Shown here: positions 9,146-18,031 of the stretch, piece by piece
Numbering within the stretch: position 1 is the stretch's first letter
How the letters are laid out: every line of letters begins with the position of its first letter
Origin: an uncultured Paracoccaceae bacterium
GTDB lineage: Bacteria > Pseudomonadota > Alphaproteobacteria > Rhodobacterales > Rhodobacteraceae
DNA: 64,000 nt
Reading direction: 5' to 3'
Assembly: GCA_947492585.1 (NCBI GenBank)
Contig: CANLND010000015.1
Location: 1 to 64,000, forward strand
Made by a program: the position numbers and the translations under genes
The notes under the pieces: model-generated
Told to the model about the DNA's origin: nothing
The model's database searches: none
The model's input: only the letters and a program-made list of their open reading frames with translations

Positions 9146-11205
9146 TCCATATTAACACGCTGAAGCTTAGGTCAATAACGGCCAAAACTATCTTTGGGGT
9201 TGATCTTGGTTTTACTTCCGGTCTCAACATCGTCCAAGCAAGCAACACCTCTGGCAAATCTACTTGCCTTCAAGCGATCATCTATGTGTTAGGTTTAGAG
9301 CGTTCATTGGGCACCAACTTGTCTGTTCCGCTGCCCTTTGCAATGCGGGAGCGGATCCAAGAGACCGAAGACGATGAGTACCAAGAAGTTCTGCAATCAT
9401 ATGTCGAAATTGAGATTAAAAATCAAACCGGCAAAAAGCTTCGAATCCGAAGAAGCATCGTCGGCGATGCAGACACAAAGTTGGTATCGACGTGGTCACT
9501 GGAGGACTCGGATGGCAACGGTCAGACGCGAGAGCGACAAAGAGATTTCTTTGTCCACGATCCCGGCTCGGCAACAAGAGAAAGTGGCTTCCATCACTTC
9601 TTAGCTGAGTTCTTAGGATGGACGCTTCCGTTTGTACCAAAGTTCGATGGGGCAGAATGCCCATTGTATCTCGAGACGCTTTTCCCAATGTTCTTTGTAG
9701 AGCAAAAACGTGGCTGGTCTACCGTGCAAGGGCCCTTGCCGACTCACTTCCGAATTCAAGACATCAACAGGCGAGTTCTAGAATTCATACTAAATCTGGA
9801 TGCTGGAAAAGTGCGCAGGGAACGGGCAGATCTCAATAAACGGATCGGCATTCTTGAGAGCGATTGGTCAGATAAGCGCCGTACGTTGGCAAGCGGAGGG
9901 GTTGACCTTATCCGATTTGTTGGCGTCCCCAAGTCGCCAACAGCTGAGTTTTCTCACCAAGCGACGATTTCGTTGGAGGTCTTCTTGGATGGTGAGTGGT
10001 TGCCTCTGGAAGTAGCTTCCAGGGAGTTGTCGGACGAGATCAAGGAGCTAAACAATATCGAATTGGTCTCTACAGAGGAGGCTGAGGCCAGCACACAAGA
10101 GGCTCTCAAAGTGGCCCAAGACAAATATGATGAGCTTGGGGCAATATTTGAGGTCGCGAGAACAGAGTTCCGCACGATACTTGAAGAAAACAGAGCACTG
10201 AATAAGCGCCTAGAGGCGCTGGATATTGATCTAAAACGACATCAAGATACCAAAAAGCTAATGATGCTTGGATCGGGGATCACAGATGTGGTTTCTTTCG
10301 AAAACTGCCCGACGTGCCATCAACATTTGACCCAAGAACTACTTCCGCCAAGTTCTTCCGGGGCAATGGCCCTAGACGAAAACATCGCATTCATAAAATC
10401 ACAGCAGCTTATGTATAAATCAGCGCTGTCAGCGACTGAGGAGAGGCTCGGAGAGCTACGTCTTCGCGGACGATCCATTGAGCAGGAATACAAAGAAGCT
10501 CAAAGCGAGCTGCGTAGCTTGAAGCGTGCACTCGTGCGCCCAGCATCCAGCGTCAATAGAACAACAATTGAAAAGTCGGTTCGATTGCAAGCCCGTCTGT
10601 CTAAATGGGATGAAATGCAGGAACGTGCAGATAGTCTTGTAGACGAACTGGTCGCTATTGCCAAAGAATGGGCGCAACTTTCAGCCCAGCTAAGGGCGTT
10701 GCGAACCGGGGATGATTTCACGCTTGACGACAAAAACAAGATGTCCCGCCTCCAATCTCTGGTCCAAGGGCATCTGAAGACGTTTGGCTTCCATTCTTTC
10801 CCACCCTCAGAAATCACACTAGCTAAGGATAATTTTAGACCACAGGTACTTGTGACTGATAAGGATTCGGGCAGTGAAATCGAGAAAGATATTGGTTTCG
10901 AAGCGTCAGCAAGCGACGGGATTCGTTTGAAATGGTCGTACTATCTCTCTCTTTTGGAGCTAGACGAAAACCACGACACAAACCACGGCGGGCTGGTCGT
11001 GTTCGATGAACCGGGGCAGCAAGCTGCCGATCCGGTAAATCTGAACAGCCTGTTTCAAGAGGCGGCCAAAATCAAACCGAACCGTCATCAGATTTTGATC
11101 GCAACCTCGGAGAAGGAACAGGCCATCAAGGAAGGGCTTGGTGACCGGCCACACAATCTGATCTCGTTCGATGGATACATCCTGAAGCCCTTACATAGCG
11201 CGTAA
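9142..11205 (+). CDS. SMC/Rad50-like ABC ATPase with zinc-hook motif
   Basis: This is a 687-residue chromosome-type ABC ATPase. The Walker A region is ASNTSGKST (residues 33-41), with alanine where the first glycycine usually stands, so it is a slightly degenerate P-loop. A long coiled-coil arm occupies about residues 220-240 and 310-530. At its tip CPTC (Cys389, Cys392) resembles the Rad50 zinc hook. The C-terminal lobe has the SASDGIRLKWSYYLSLLE signature and Walker B GGLVVFDEP (about residue 617). The protein belongs with ATPases of ABC-three-component or Rad50-like defence systems and should dimerise on DNA. It is coupled to the upstream small gene and followed by a DUF3800 gene 57 bases later. 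Confidence 0.82.
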   Translation: MIHINTLKLRSITAKTIFGVDLGFTSGLNIVQASNTSGKSTCLQAIIYVLGLERSLGTNLSVPLPFAMRERIQETEDDEYQEVLQSYVEIEIKNQTGKKLRIRRSIVGDADTKLVSTWSLEDSDGNGQTRERQRDFFVHDPGSATRESGFHHFLAEFLGWTLPFVPKFDGAECPLYLETLFPMFFVEQKRGWSTVQGPLPTHFRIQDINRRVLEFILNLDAGKVRRERADLNKRIGILESDWSDKRRTLASGGVDLIRFVGVPKSPTAEFSHQATISLEVFLDGEWLPLEVASRELSDEIKELNNIELVSTEEAEASTQEALKVAQDKYDELGAIFEVARTEFRTILEENRALNKRLEALDIDLKRHQDTKKLMMLGSGITDVVSFENCPTCHQHLTQELLPPSSSGAMALDENIAFIKSQQLMYKSALSATEERLGELRLRGRSIEQEYKEAQSELRSLKRALVRPASSVNRTTIEKSVRLQARLSKWDEMQERADSLVDELVAIAKEWAQLSAQLRALRTGDDFTLDDKNKMSRLQSLVQGHLKTFGFHSFPPSEITLAKDNFRPQVLVTDKDSGSEIEKDIGFEASASDGIRLKWSYYLSLLELDENHDTNHGGLVVFDEPGQQAADPVNLNSLFQEAAKIKPNRHQILIATSEKEQAIKEGLGDRPHNLISFDGYILKPLHSA

Positions 11206-11262
11206 TATTGGAAGCTGAACGAGAAGGGCGAGAACTGGCATTGGTTATGGGGATGAGTTCGA

Positions 11263-12384
11263 TTGCATTACTACGTTGACGAAAGTGGCCATACTGGCCT
11301 GAATTTGTTCGATGAACATCAACCCATATTATACTATGGTGTCCTTGGCTGCCGGTACAACTTAGATTTTGTTGCCGAGCCTCTTTTGCAGAAACTTCGG
11401 GTAAAATTGGGAGTTGATCGACTTCATGCAAACCAGCTTGGCGTTGGTCGATTGGTTGAAGTTGCTCCCTATCTAACAAAATTCAGCATCAAAAGAGATA
11501 TCCGATTTCATTTGTACAAGGTTGTCAAATCCGATCATTCTATTATTACATTTTTTGACCAAGTTTTTGATTGCGGGATGAATGATGCGGTTTCTTGGCA
11601 GCACTATTGGACGCCCTTAAGATACGCCCTTCTGTTCAAGGTAGCGTATTTGTTTGATGAGGAACTGGCCAAAGCAGCTTGGAAAGCGCGCACAGAACAG
11701 AATCCACATCACTGTGAAGCTCAGCTTGTTAACTTATGTGAAAAACTCTTGGAGCGAGTAGGTTGGCTTCCTGATTTACGATCACGTGAATTGGTTGGTG
11801 ACGCCCTAAAATGGGCCAAAGCGAATCCGGGGGAGATCAGCTATGGCTCAAGCAACCGTGAGAGTTCGCTGCAAATTTCACCAAACTTAGTGGGCTTTCA
11901 GCAAGTATTGCAGGGCATCGCTTTGCATTCGTCAAAAGTAGGAAGAAAGGTCAGCCGAATAACTGTAGACAGGCAAACGGAATTCAATGCTGCGCAGGCA
12001 GAGTTGGCCGACGTCTACGGCAGATTACGATCGCATAAAAGTAACATGGGTCCGGGAATGCTAACATTCGATTGGTCAAAGATGCCAGAGGCTAGTCCCA
12101 TCTTTCGTCCGGGCGACGAAAGTGCTGGGTTAGAATTGGTAGATGTTACTCTCTGGCTTATGAAGCGGTTGCAGGAGGGAAAGGAGCTCCCACGGGAGCT
12201 AAATGAACTTATTTGGGCCCAAACCCGACGCGGCGGGACAGACGAGGTTTCTTTAGCTGGATTAGATCGGCGTTGGCGTCACATAGCAGAGCTGCCTGAA
12301 CCCGACAAAAAGCTACCAGAAGATCTCGAACAGGCGCTAGCTGAAGCAGAGGTTCGTAGAAAGGAAGCGGTGATAGGGCTTTAA
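11263..12384 (+). CDS. DUF3800-like protein, fourth gene of the system
   Basis: The product is 373 residues and starts with YYVDESGHTG, the hallmark of DUF3800 proteins, which are predicted to have an RNase H-like fold. A second conserved acidic patch is VDRQTEFNAAQ (about residue 240), and another acidic site is near VDVTLWLMKR. These acidic residues could form a metal-dependent nuclease site. A TTG at 11263 is the only sensible start because the DESG motif begins three codons later. It lies 57 bases behind the ATPase gene with no terminator between them. DUF3800 genes are often found in defence islands; a role in this system is inferred from position. Confidence 0.75.
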   Translation: MHYYVDESGHTGLNLFDEHQPILYYGVLGCRYNLDFVAEPLLQKLRVKLGVDRLHANQLGVGRLVEVAPYLTKFSIKRDIRFHLYKVVKSDHSIITFFDQVFDCGMNDAVSWQHYWTPLRYALLFKVAYLFDEELAKAAWKARTEQNPHHCEAQLVNLCEKLLERVGWLPDLRSRELVGDALKWAKANPGEISYGSSNRESSLQISPNLVGFQQVLQGIALHSSKVGRKVSRITVDRQTEFNAAQAELADVYGRLRSHKSNMGPGMLTFDWSKMPEASPIFRPGDESAGLELVDVTLWLMKRLQEGKELPRELNELIWAQTRRGGTDEVSLAGLDRRWRHIAELPEPDKKLPEDLEQALAEAEVRRKEAVIGL

Positions 12385-12599
12385 AGAACTACTTTCGGCA
12401 AAGATGAAAGTGAATCCATTCTGGTGTATATCCTGACGACAAAGCGTAAAACTCAGCAACTTTTTCAACAAAACCTCCCGCAGTTCTGACCTTCGCCGAT
12501 AGAAAGTGTTGCGCGATGCCTGAATGTCCGCTTCGGGAAAGTTGCACTGCTGCACCGGAACCTTCGGTGAAAGACCGGTTTGGGCCGTGAGTGTATCTC

Positions 12600-13937
12600 C
12601 TAAAGTTCAGGCTCATCGGACACCGGCGTGATTTCGACCACGTTGCGCCCGTTATCAACTCTCTGGGCAATTAGTTTACAAAGTCGTCTGAATAGACCAA
12701 CCGTTCTACTTTCGTGAGCTTTCTTCCGAAATAGATGCTTGAGAAAGCGGGGTGGTTTCTGCATTTGGATTGCACCATTCAAAACGATCGCCTCACCGGT
12801 TTCTAATTGAGTGATGAGCGTTTCCATGGCGTCCAGCCCGTCGTCGAATTCTGCCTGCTTTTGGGATAAGTCCGTGAGGCTATTAGCGTGACATGCTTTG
12901 ATGTCTTCGACCATATCGATTTCCTGATCGACACGTTCGCGATCCCTTTCAATAGTCTCAATATCGGCAGCCAACCTTTGCGCGTTTTTCTGTCGTACCC
13001 CATATTCAACCGTGCTCAGGCGCTCGGCTTTGGGACCGTCCCGCAAGAGGCCGCAGGGTTTTCCCACCGCTTCATAATACCGATCTTGCAGCGCTTTCAT
13101 CGCTGCCGTGTAAGCATCCTTTTCCGGGATGGCGCCGCGTTGCTTGCGTGCGGATTTGAGGTGCGCAGAGTTGGCCGTGTTCCAGTTCGCCAGCAAAGTA
13201 GCATTGTGGGCTTCAACCTCCCGGCATTCCTTTTCCCACTTTGCCAGCTGCGCCTCTCGTTTGATTTTATTCTTGCGCTGCGTTTCGCGGTTCTTTGACG
13301 GGCGGGGTTGCTTGGGCTTCCTCGGGCGTTTCTGCAACTCAGGCTTTGGCAAGGCTGTTATCGCAGTTGGAACATCCAATGTGTGGCGGAGCTTTGCTGC
13401 CGCGGCTTTCCCGGTATGGTGCTTGTTTGCGTCCAGCTTCGGGTCCTTTGGATTGATCGCAAGGATATGGAAATGCACATGGCTTTCATCGACATGCATG
13501 ACCGCGGTCCATTCGATTTCCTCTGTCATCCGAGCCTGAAAATCCTCGAGGGCCAGTTTGATCCATTTCTGAATCTCGGGACCGTGGGTTTTCTTGTCCG
13601 CCAAAAACGTAGAGGTGGGCAGGGGATGCGAGTGGATTTCCGTATAGAGCGTCGCCGCATCCTTGCGCAGCTTTCGCTCATAGGTGCTGCCATCTTTGCG
13701 GGTGACCGTTTCCGTTAGGTCTTTCAGAAGGGCCGTGTGTCTTGCTTCAAGTTGGGAGACTGAATGTGTTCCCCCAAGCCGATAGACCTTTCCGACCTCA
13801 TCGACATGGCCAGAGTATTTGGGCACGCGTCTTGCCTCCCCGAAAACCTGAGCAGCGGAATTGAAATGATTGTCTGTACCCTTAACCTTTGTTTGGGCTC
13901 TCGAGTATGTTTCGATGTGAATGAATTGATAGGCCAT
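12600..13937 (-). CDS. MobV-like relaxase for mobilisation
   Basis: This is a 445-residue relaxase of the Mob/Pre type that would nick DNA at an oriT for conjugal transfer. The three-histidine metal motif is HVDESHVHFH (residues 148-157), matching the HxDExxPHxH pattern without the proline. An N-terminal NHFN at residues 23-26 could hold the nucleophilic histidine known from MobM; that is inference. Residues 210-265 are very basic and helical, followed by a long coiled coil (about 310-370). An AAGGA precedes the ATG at 13937. No coupling protein or mating-pair genes are in the window, so the island would be mobilisable, not self-transmissible. Hairpins upstream may form its oriT. Confidence 0.8.
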   Translation of the reverse strand: MAYQFIHIETYSRAQTKVKGTDNHFNSAAQVFGEARRVPKYSGHVDEVGKVYRLGGTHSVSQLEARHTALLKDLTETVTRKDGSTYERKLRKDAATLYTEIHSHPLPTSTFLADKKTHGPEIQKWIKLALEDFQARMTEEIEWTAVMHVDESHVHFHILAINPKDPKLDANKHHTGKAAAAKLRHTLDVPTAITALPKPELQKRPRKPKQPRPSKNRETQRKNKIKREAQLAKWEKECREVEAHNATLLANWNTANSAHLKSARKQRGAIPEKDAYTAAMKALQDRYYEAVGKPCGLLRDGPKAERLSTVEYGVRQKNAQRLAADIETIERDRERVDQEIDMVEDIKACHANSLTDLSQKQAEFDDGLDAMETLITQLETGEAIVLNGAIQMQKPPRFLKHLFRKKAHESRTVGLFRRLCKLIAQRVDNGRNVVEITPVSDEPEL

Positions 13938-14077
13938 CACAGTTCCTTTCTGTTGCATTTCAGAAAGGCTCGGTGAGGTTCATGAAAGTTCAAAACTGGA
14001 TTTCATACCCTGAGGGAATGGCGTGCAGAAAGCTGTGGATATCCGATCCGTCGGGGCGCGTTTTCTACCCATAGAGA

Positions 14078-14176
14078 CAGACTGTAGGTAGCTTTGAGAG
14101 CTACCTGTCTGCCACTTACGCCGTGGGGGCGCTCCGTCGTTTTGCAAGCAAAACAACTGCGCGGGGCCAAGGCCCC
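14078..14176. other. three clustered hairpins upstream of the relaxase, candidate oriT
   Basis: Three inverted repeats lie in the non-coding stretch 13938-14259. The first pairs AGGTAGCT (14086-14093) with AGCTACCT (14099-14106), extended by CAGAC/GTCTG across a three-base bulge to 14078-14111. The second is GTTTTGC-AA-GCAAAAC (14139-14154). The third is GGGGCC-AA-GGCCCC (14163-14176). Relaxase origins typically sit beside the mob gene and contain such hairpins. The nick site cannot be assigned by eye. Confidence 0.5.
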
Positions 14177-14259
14177 TTGCCTGATCGTTAACCAATTCTT
14201 GATTGTCGTTTAAACATATCTCGGGTGACGCAATTCTGTTCAGTTTTCTGGTATGCCCT

Positions 14260-14556
14260 CTAGTAAATCAGGAGAACCTTTTCCGCCCCTTCCTTTATCG
14301 CGATTGCCGTTCGCATGCTCGTATCCAATGGCTCCTTTGTCATTGATCGGGGTGTGGGGTGTCCCCAACCTAGCTCCTCAACCAAAGCGTGGTGGAGCGG
14401 CGCAACGCTCCAATTAAGGTCATCAAAAACGGCACTCAGGGGGCAATCGATTCGAAACGAAATTTTGAAGTCGCAACTGTATTCGCGGACATTCACTGTG
14501 AGTGCGAAGTCGTGTGATGTTACTCGGGGCTTTAACGTTTTAGTGGTGCGGATCAT
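14260..14556 (-). CDS. hypothetical protein overlapping the preceding gene
   Basis: This is a possible 98-residue gene whose ATG overlaps the last 17 bases of the upstream periplasmic-protein gene, with GGGG just before it. The product has alternating hydrophobic residues (HDFALTVNVREYSCDFKISF) and a charged C-terminus, with no signal peptide and no recognised motif. An open frame exists on the other strand as well, so composition does not settle the matter. The overlap geometry is typical of coupled genes; otherwise there is little support. Confidence 0.35.
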   Translation of the reverse strand: MIRTTKTLKPRVTSHDFALTVNVREYSCDFKISFRIDCPLSAVFDDLNWSVAPLHHALVEELGWGHPTPRSMTKEPLDTSMRTAIAIKEGAEKVLLIY

Positions 14557-15067
14557 CCCCAACGGCGATCTGTAAATGATGTGCTTGATGATGTGCGCCA
14601 ATGGTCATCAGACCATAAAAACCAAGTCCCGTCACCCGTGCCAGCTCGCTCTCAGAACTCACGGCTACACGCAGAACCGCTCCCGACGTGGTCTGGTCAA
14701 CGTCGACTTCCCAACCTGTCTCAGTTGCAAGCATTGGTGCATGGGCCGTTATCATTCGCTGAATTGCCCCAACAGCTTCGCCTTGGCCCGATACAATGAT
14801 CGCCACAGTCTTGTCGTTCGTTTCGACGGTGGCCTTGGTTCTGGTGGTCACAAGGTCCATATCTACGAGATGGTTTTGCAGCGCGCTGATATTCACTTTG
14901 CTCCAATCCGTTTCAGGATCATTCTGCAGGATTTCAACGATCTCGGAAATCGCGGCGAAGGCCGACTGTCCGACCTCTGTTGGCCCATCTGAGCGGTGGT
15001 GCGCGTGTTGAGCAAAAGCAGGAGAGGTGGCGAGCACGAGGAAAGCGCAAAGCGAAATTTTGAACAT
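14540..15067 (-). CDS. secreted periplasmic protein, function unknown
   Basis: The gene encodes 175 residues with a clear signal peptide (MFKISLCAFLVLATSPAFAQ). The mature N-terminus is HAHHRSDGP and the C-terminus is also His-rich (IGAHHQAHHLQIAVGDDPHH), which suggests metal contact at both ends. The middle is a mixed helix/strand domain (VNISALQNHLVDMDLVTTRT, AIIVSGQGEAVGAIQRMI). I do not recognise a named family. It is divergent from the Crp/Fnr-type regulator at 15142 and lies next to the copper-handling genes, so a role in metal stress is plausible. The intervening 74 bases contain an 18-base palindrome at the regulator's start. Confidence 0.75.
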   Translation of the reverse strand: MFKISLCAFLVLATSPAFAQHAHHRSDGPTEVGQSAFAAISEIVEILQNDPETDWSKVNISALQNHLVDMDLVTTRTKATVETNDKTVAIIVSGQGEAVGAIQRMITAHAPMLATETGWEVDVDQTTSGAVLRVAVSSESELARVTGLGFYGLMTIGAHHQAHHLQIAVGDDPHH

Positions 15068-15125
15068 GGCAGGACCGATTTATTGTTGAAGCTAGATCTG
15101 TGATAGACTATTCGCGCCAAACCAA

Positions 15126-15143
15126 ATATGATTGAAATCATAT
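15126..15143. promoter_or_regulatory. palindromic operator overlapping the regulator start codon
   Basis: ATATGATT-GA-AATCATAT has perfect eight-base arms and resembles the TTGAT-N4-ATCAA sites of the Crp/Fnr family. Its right arm includes the first two bases of the ATG at 15142. The site lies between the regulator and the divergent periplasmic gene, so it is likely an autoregulatory site controlling both. Confidence 0.55.
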
Positions 15144-15717
15144 GTTGCCGGAACCTTTTGATCTCTTGAATGAAGATGCAAGAACGCCCTTGATCCTTGC
15201 GAAGGGCGAGCATGTCTTTCGCCAGGGAGATGAAACACGCGGTGTGTTTTTTGTGGTTTCGGGAGCGATTTGCCTGACCCGTATGACCGAAGCGGGCGCA
15301 GCAGTGACCCTTCACAATGCCAAAGTGGGTGGCATGTTTGCCGAGGCGTCTCTTTATTCTGACCAATACCACTGTGATGCGATAGCAGTCGCGCCTTCAG
15401 AAGTTACTCGCCTCTCAAAGCGCTCTATTCAGACACGTCAGCGCGAGGACGCCGCATTTTCTGAAGGGCTCACAAGGCGTTTAGCGACACAGGTGCAAGA
15501 GTATCGTCAGCTTCTGACGCTTCATGCCGTAAAATCCGCGAATGAACGGGTTTACTTGGCGGTCGCAAGCGGTCGCCTGCGCGGATCAGTGACACAGCTT
15601 GCCAGCGAAATCGGCCTAACCAAAGAGGCTTGTTATCGGGCTTTGAAGGAGCTGACTGATCAGGGGGCATTGAAGAAGACAGGGCGGGGTGAATATGCTC
15701 TGCGAACGTCATTCTAA
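15142..15717 (+). CDS. Crp/Fnr-family transcription regulator
   Basis: The product is 191 residues. A cyclic-nucleotide-binding-like beta barrel covers about residues 17-105 (EHVFRQGDETRGVFFVVSG, GGMFAEASLY), followed by a dimer helix and a C-terminal winged helix (TQLASEIGLTKEACYRALKE, LKKTGRGEYAL). The N-terminal cysteine cluster that binds iron-sulfur in Fnr is absent, so oxygen sensing by such a cluster is unlikely. It is flanked by the periplasmic gene (divergent) and the YHS gene (convergent, 24 bases away). The ATG at 15142 has a poor ribosome site and is overlapped by a palindrome, which suggests tight self-control. The ligand is unknown. Confidence 0.88.
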   Translation: MLPEPFDLLNEDARTPLILAKGEHVFRQGDETRGVFFVVSGAICLTRMTEAGAAVTLHNAKVGGMFAEASLYSDQYHCDAIAVAPSEVTRLSKRSIQTRQREDAAFSEGLTRRLATQVQEYRQLLTLHAVKSANERVYLAVASGRLRGSVTQLASEIGLTKEACYRALKELTDQGALKKTGRGEYALRTSF

Positions 15718-15741
15718 GCGACACGTATTGCCACCAAGTAA

Positions 15742-16197
15742 TCATCCAAGAATGCCTGGCCAATTGCCTAAACCGGCGGCGATATTTCCCGGAACGTCCC
15801 GCAACCAAAGTTCCTGCGCACGCAGGCTCGCATTTAGATAAAGCTTGCCTTCATAGATGGTCCAGGCCTCTGGAATTGTTGGGGCGAGGTAGCCACGCGA
15901 CGCTGCAAAGGCACAGTAGCCACCGAACACCGGGGCAAAGGCCTCTGGGTTTGCAGCGAACATGTTGGCGTTGTCTTCATTGTCGAAGTGCCATTCTGCG
16001 CCATTCCAACGCCTTGCATGTGCGGCTTGGCCGGGCACAGGCGTTTGTTGCTCAAAATACGCGACAGGGTCGATGGCGTTTATCGCGACCGGGTTTTGAA
16101 AGACGTCTGGTTCACGCGCCAATGCAACCGACGGCAAAAGGGTGGCTGCGGCTGGCGTGACGGTCAGCAGGCCGAGCGTTCTCCGGCGTGTCAGCAT
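15742..16197 (-). CDS. exported YHS-domain protein
   Basis: This 151-residue periplasmic protein has a twin-arginine-like signal (MLTRRRTLGLL...SVALA). The YHS domain follows: AINAIDPVAYF, then WHFDNEDNANMFAANPEAFAP, then FGGYCAFAASRG with the conserved cysteine. YHS domains are found in metal-handling proteins and enzymes. It is the last gene of the copper series read leftward from 20954, about 100 bases behind the cytochrome gene. Its placement suggests it binds or delivers copper in the periplasm, but the metal is not determined by sequence. Confidence 0.85.
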   Translation of the reverse strand: MLTRRRTLGLLTVTPAAATLLPSVALAREPDVFQNPVAINAIDPVAYFEQQTPVPGQAAHARRWNGAEWHFDNEDNANMFAANPEAFAPVFGGYCAFAASRGYLAPTIPEAWTIYEGKLYLNASLRAQELWLRDVPGNIAAGLGNWPGILG

Positions 16198-16299
16198 GGT
16201 TTTATCTCCTTGTTTTGCCCAAGTTCATACATCACTGGGGCCAACATCTCAGCCAGGCTAACTCGAAAGTGATATGAAGTTGAGCCGACCCCAATTGCC

Positions 16300-16731
16300 C
16301 TACTCATGCGGTGGGTTTCGCGCAGCTTGGATGTCCTGAACACGTTCCGGCCAGGTCGAGCGGATATAGGCGAGAATGTCCCAAATCTCTTCATCCGTCA
16401 GCGTTTCGCCGAACCCCGGCATCCCGCTGGCAAACCCAGTGACACCACGTGCCGAAAGCGCAGCTTCCCCACCTAGCTTTGTGTATTCAAACAAAAGTTG
16501 ATTGTCGTGGTGCCAGGTGTGCCCTGTCTGGTCGTGCGGGGGCGCGGGAAGAACGCCATTTTCATCAGGCGTTCGCCAATCCGGTTGCCCTTCAAGATTG
16601 GCTCCGTGGCAGGCGGCGCAATGTTCCGCGTAGAGGCTTTGCCCGTTAGACAGATCTCGACTGTCCAGCTCGTGATCAGCGAGAACGCTCGTTGCGGCAA
16701 AGCACAGGGTGATAGCCAAAAAATGCCTCAT
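16300..16731 (-). CDS. small secreted c-type cytochrome
   Basis: The product is 143 residues with a signal peptide (MRHFLAITLCFAATSVLA) and one haem-binding motif, CAACH, near residue 39. The distal part (ASGMPGFGETLTDEEIWDILAYIRSTW) contains the axial methionine region of class I cytochromes c. The ATG at 16731 overlaps the stop of the multicopper oxidase by four bases, so the two are translationally coupled. An upstream in-frame start would add 22 residues without a signal sequence and was rejected. It probably carries electrons to or from the oxidase in the periplasm. Confidence 0.88.
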   Translation of the reverse strand: MRHFLAITLCFAATSVLADHELDSRDLSNGQSLYAEHCAACHGANLEGQPDWRTPDENGVLPAPPHDQTGHTWHHDNQLLFEYTKLGGEAALSARGVTGFASGMPGFGETLTDEEIWDILAYIRSTWPERVQDIQAARNPPHE

Positions 16732-18023
16732 AGAACCTCCACCCATGTTTTCATACCGCCCGCCTGATGGCTGAGCATATGGCAATGCAACATCCATTTG
16801 CCTGGGTTGTCGAAGACACAGACTATGTCCTGTGTTTCGCCCGCCTGTACCAGTGTCGTATCACGCAGATCACCATGGCTGCCGTCATCTCGCACCTCGA
16901 AGAAATGGTGCCCGTGCAGATGAATGCCATGCGGGAAGCTTGTATCATTGACGAGGCGGATCCGCGCGGTCTCACCTCGTTGGAAACTGGCAAAGGGCGC
17001 GGGTTGAAGGTCTGAGAGATCGTTGAAGGCCCAGATATTGTCGCCGCCATGCCTGCCGCCCATGGCTCCGCCCTGCATGGTTAAAACGAGGTCCTGTGCG
17101 ACATTACCCGGGTGCGGTACAACATTTGACGGTAGCGTTGGGATCGCAGAAGCGCGTGGTTCCACTTCGCCGTCAACTGCCAACTGACCAAGCAAATAGC
17201 TCCCCCCGCGTGTCGCCATCGCGATTTTCAGAGTGTCTTCCACGTCTGCGATAACATTGGCGCGTTGCGCTGGGGCCAGATCGATAGTTTCAAACTCCCG
17301 TGGTGACGACAGCGGCATGCCATCAAGCGCTACAACCATGCCTTTCAGACCCGTCAGAGTGAGCGGGAAAATCCTGTCAGTTGCGGCGTTGATCATCCGC
17401 AGACGGATGCGCTGCCCTTTCCTCAGTGACACGTCAGGCATACAGGCGCGCGCAAAGTTGCCCATTCGCCCAGCATGGGCCACATCGTGCATTGTGGCGA
17501 AATCGTCGGTCATTTGCCCGGTCTCATCCAGACGCCAATCGGCCAGCACGGCGGTAAAGTCATGATCAACATCTGGCGGGTTGGCCTCCTCGACAATCAA
17601 AGGCCCCATCAACCCGCGCGCGACCTGTTCGTGCGACAGGTAGTGCGAGTGATACCAGAAGGTGCCCGCGTCGGGAGGCGTGAATTGATAGGCGTGGGTG
17701 CTCTGGGGATCCACGATCTCCTGCGTCAGGATTGGCACCCCATCCATCTCATTCTGAAGACGGATACCATGCCAATGGACCGCTGTGCCCTCATTCAATT
17801 GGTTGCGCAAGAGAACGTCGAGGTGCTGGCCTTGTGGCACCCTGATTTCCGGCCCGGGCAAGCTGCCGTTAAAGCCAAATGAGCGCGTTGCCGCGTATTC
17901 GGCAGAGGGCAGGATCTGTGCCTCCACTGCTTCGGCAACCAGTTCAAATTGGCCTCGCGCGAGCGAGACGTTCGGGAGGGCTGCCGCCGCGCTCGCGGTC
18001 AAAAGAAAGTCACGTCTGTTCAT
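16728..18023 (-). CDS. multicopper oxidase of the CueO/CopA type
   Basis: This 431-residue periplasmic oxidase has a Tat signal (MNRRDFLLTASAAAA). The four copper-binding stretches of the family are all present: HWHG, WYHSHYLSHEQ, HGIHLHGHHF and HCHMLSHQAGGM. Enzymes of this group oxidise Cu(I) to the less toxic Cu(II), or other metals or phenolics, while reducing oxygen to water. The methionine-rich insert of E. coli CueO is not obvious. The gene lies eight bases behind copD and is coupled to the cytochrome gene, so it probably acts in a shared periplasmic copper pathway. Confidence 0.93.
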   Translation of the reverse strand: MNRRDFLLTASAAAALPNVSLARGQFELVAEAVEAQILPSAEYAATRSFGFNGSLPGPEIRVPQGQHLDVLLRNQLNEGTAVHWHGIRLQNEMDGVPILTQEIVDPQSTHAYQFTPPDAGTFWYHSHYLSHEQVARGLMGPLIVEEANPPDVDHDFTAVLADWRLDETGQMTDDFATMHDVAHAGRMGNFARACMPDVSLRKGQRIRLRMINAATDRIFPLTLTGLKGMVVALDGMPLSSPREFETIDLAPAQRANVIADVEDTLKIAMATRGGSYLLGQLAVDGEVEPRASAIPTLPSNVVPHPGNVAQDLVLTMQGGAMGGRHGGDNIWAFNDLSDLQPAPFASFQRGETARIRLVNDTSFPHGIHLHGHHFFEVRDDGSHGDLRDTTLVQAGETQDIVCVFDNPGKWMLHCHMLSHQAGGMKTWVEVL

Positions 18024-18031
18024 GATGGGCC

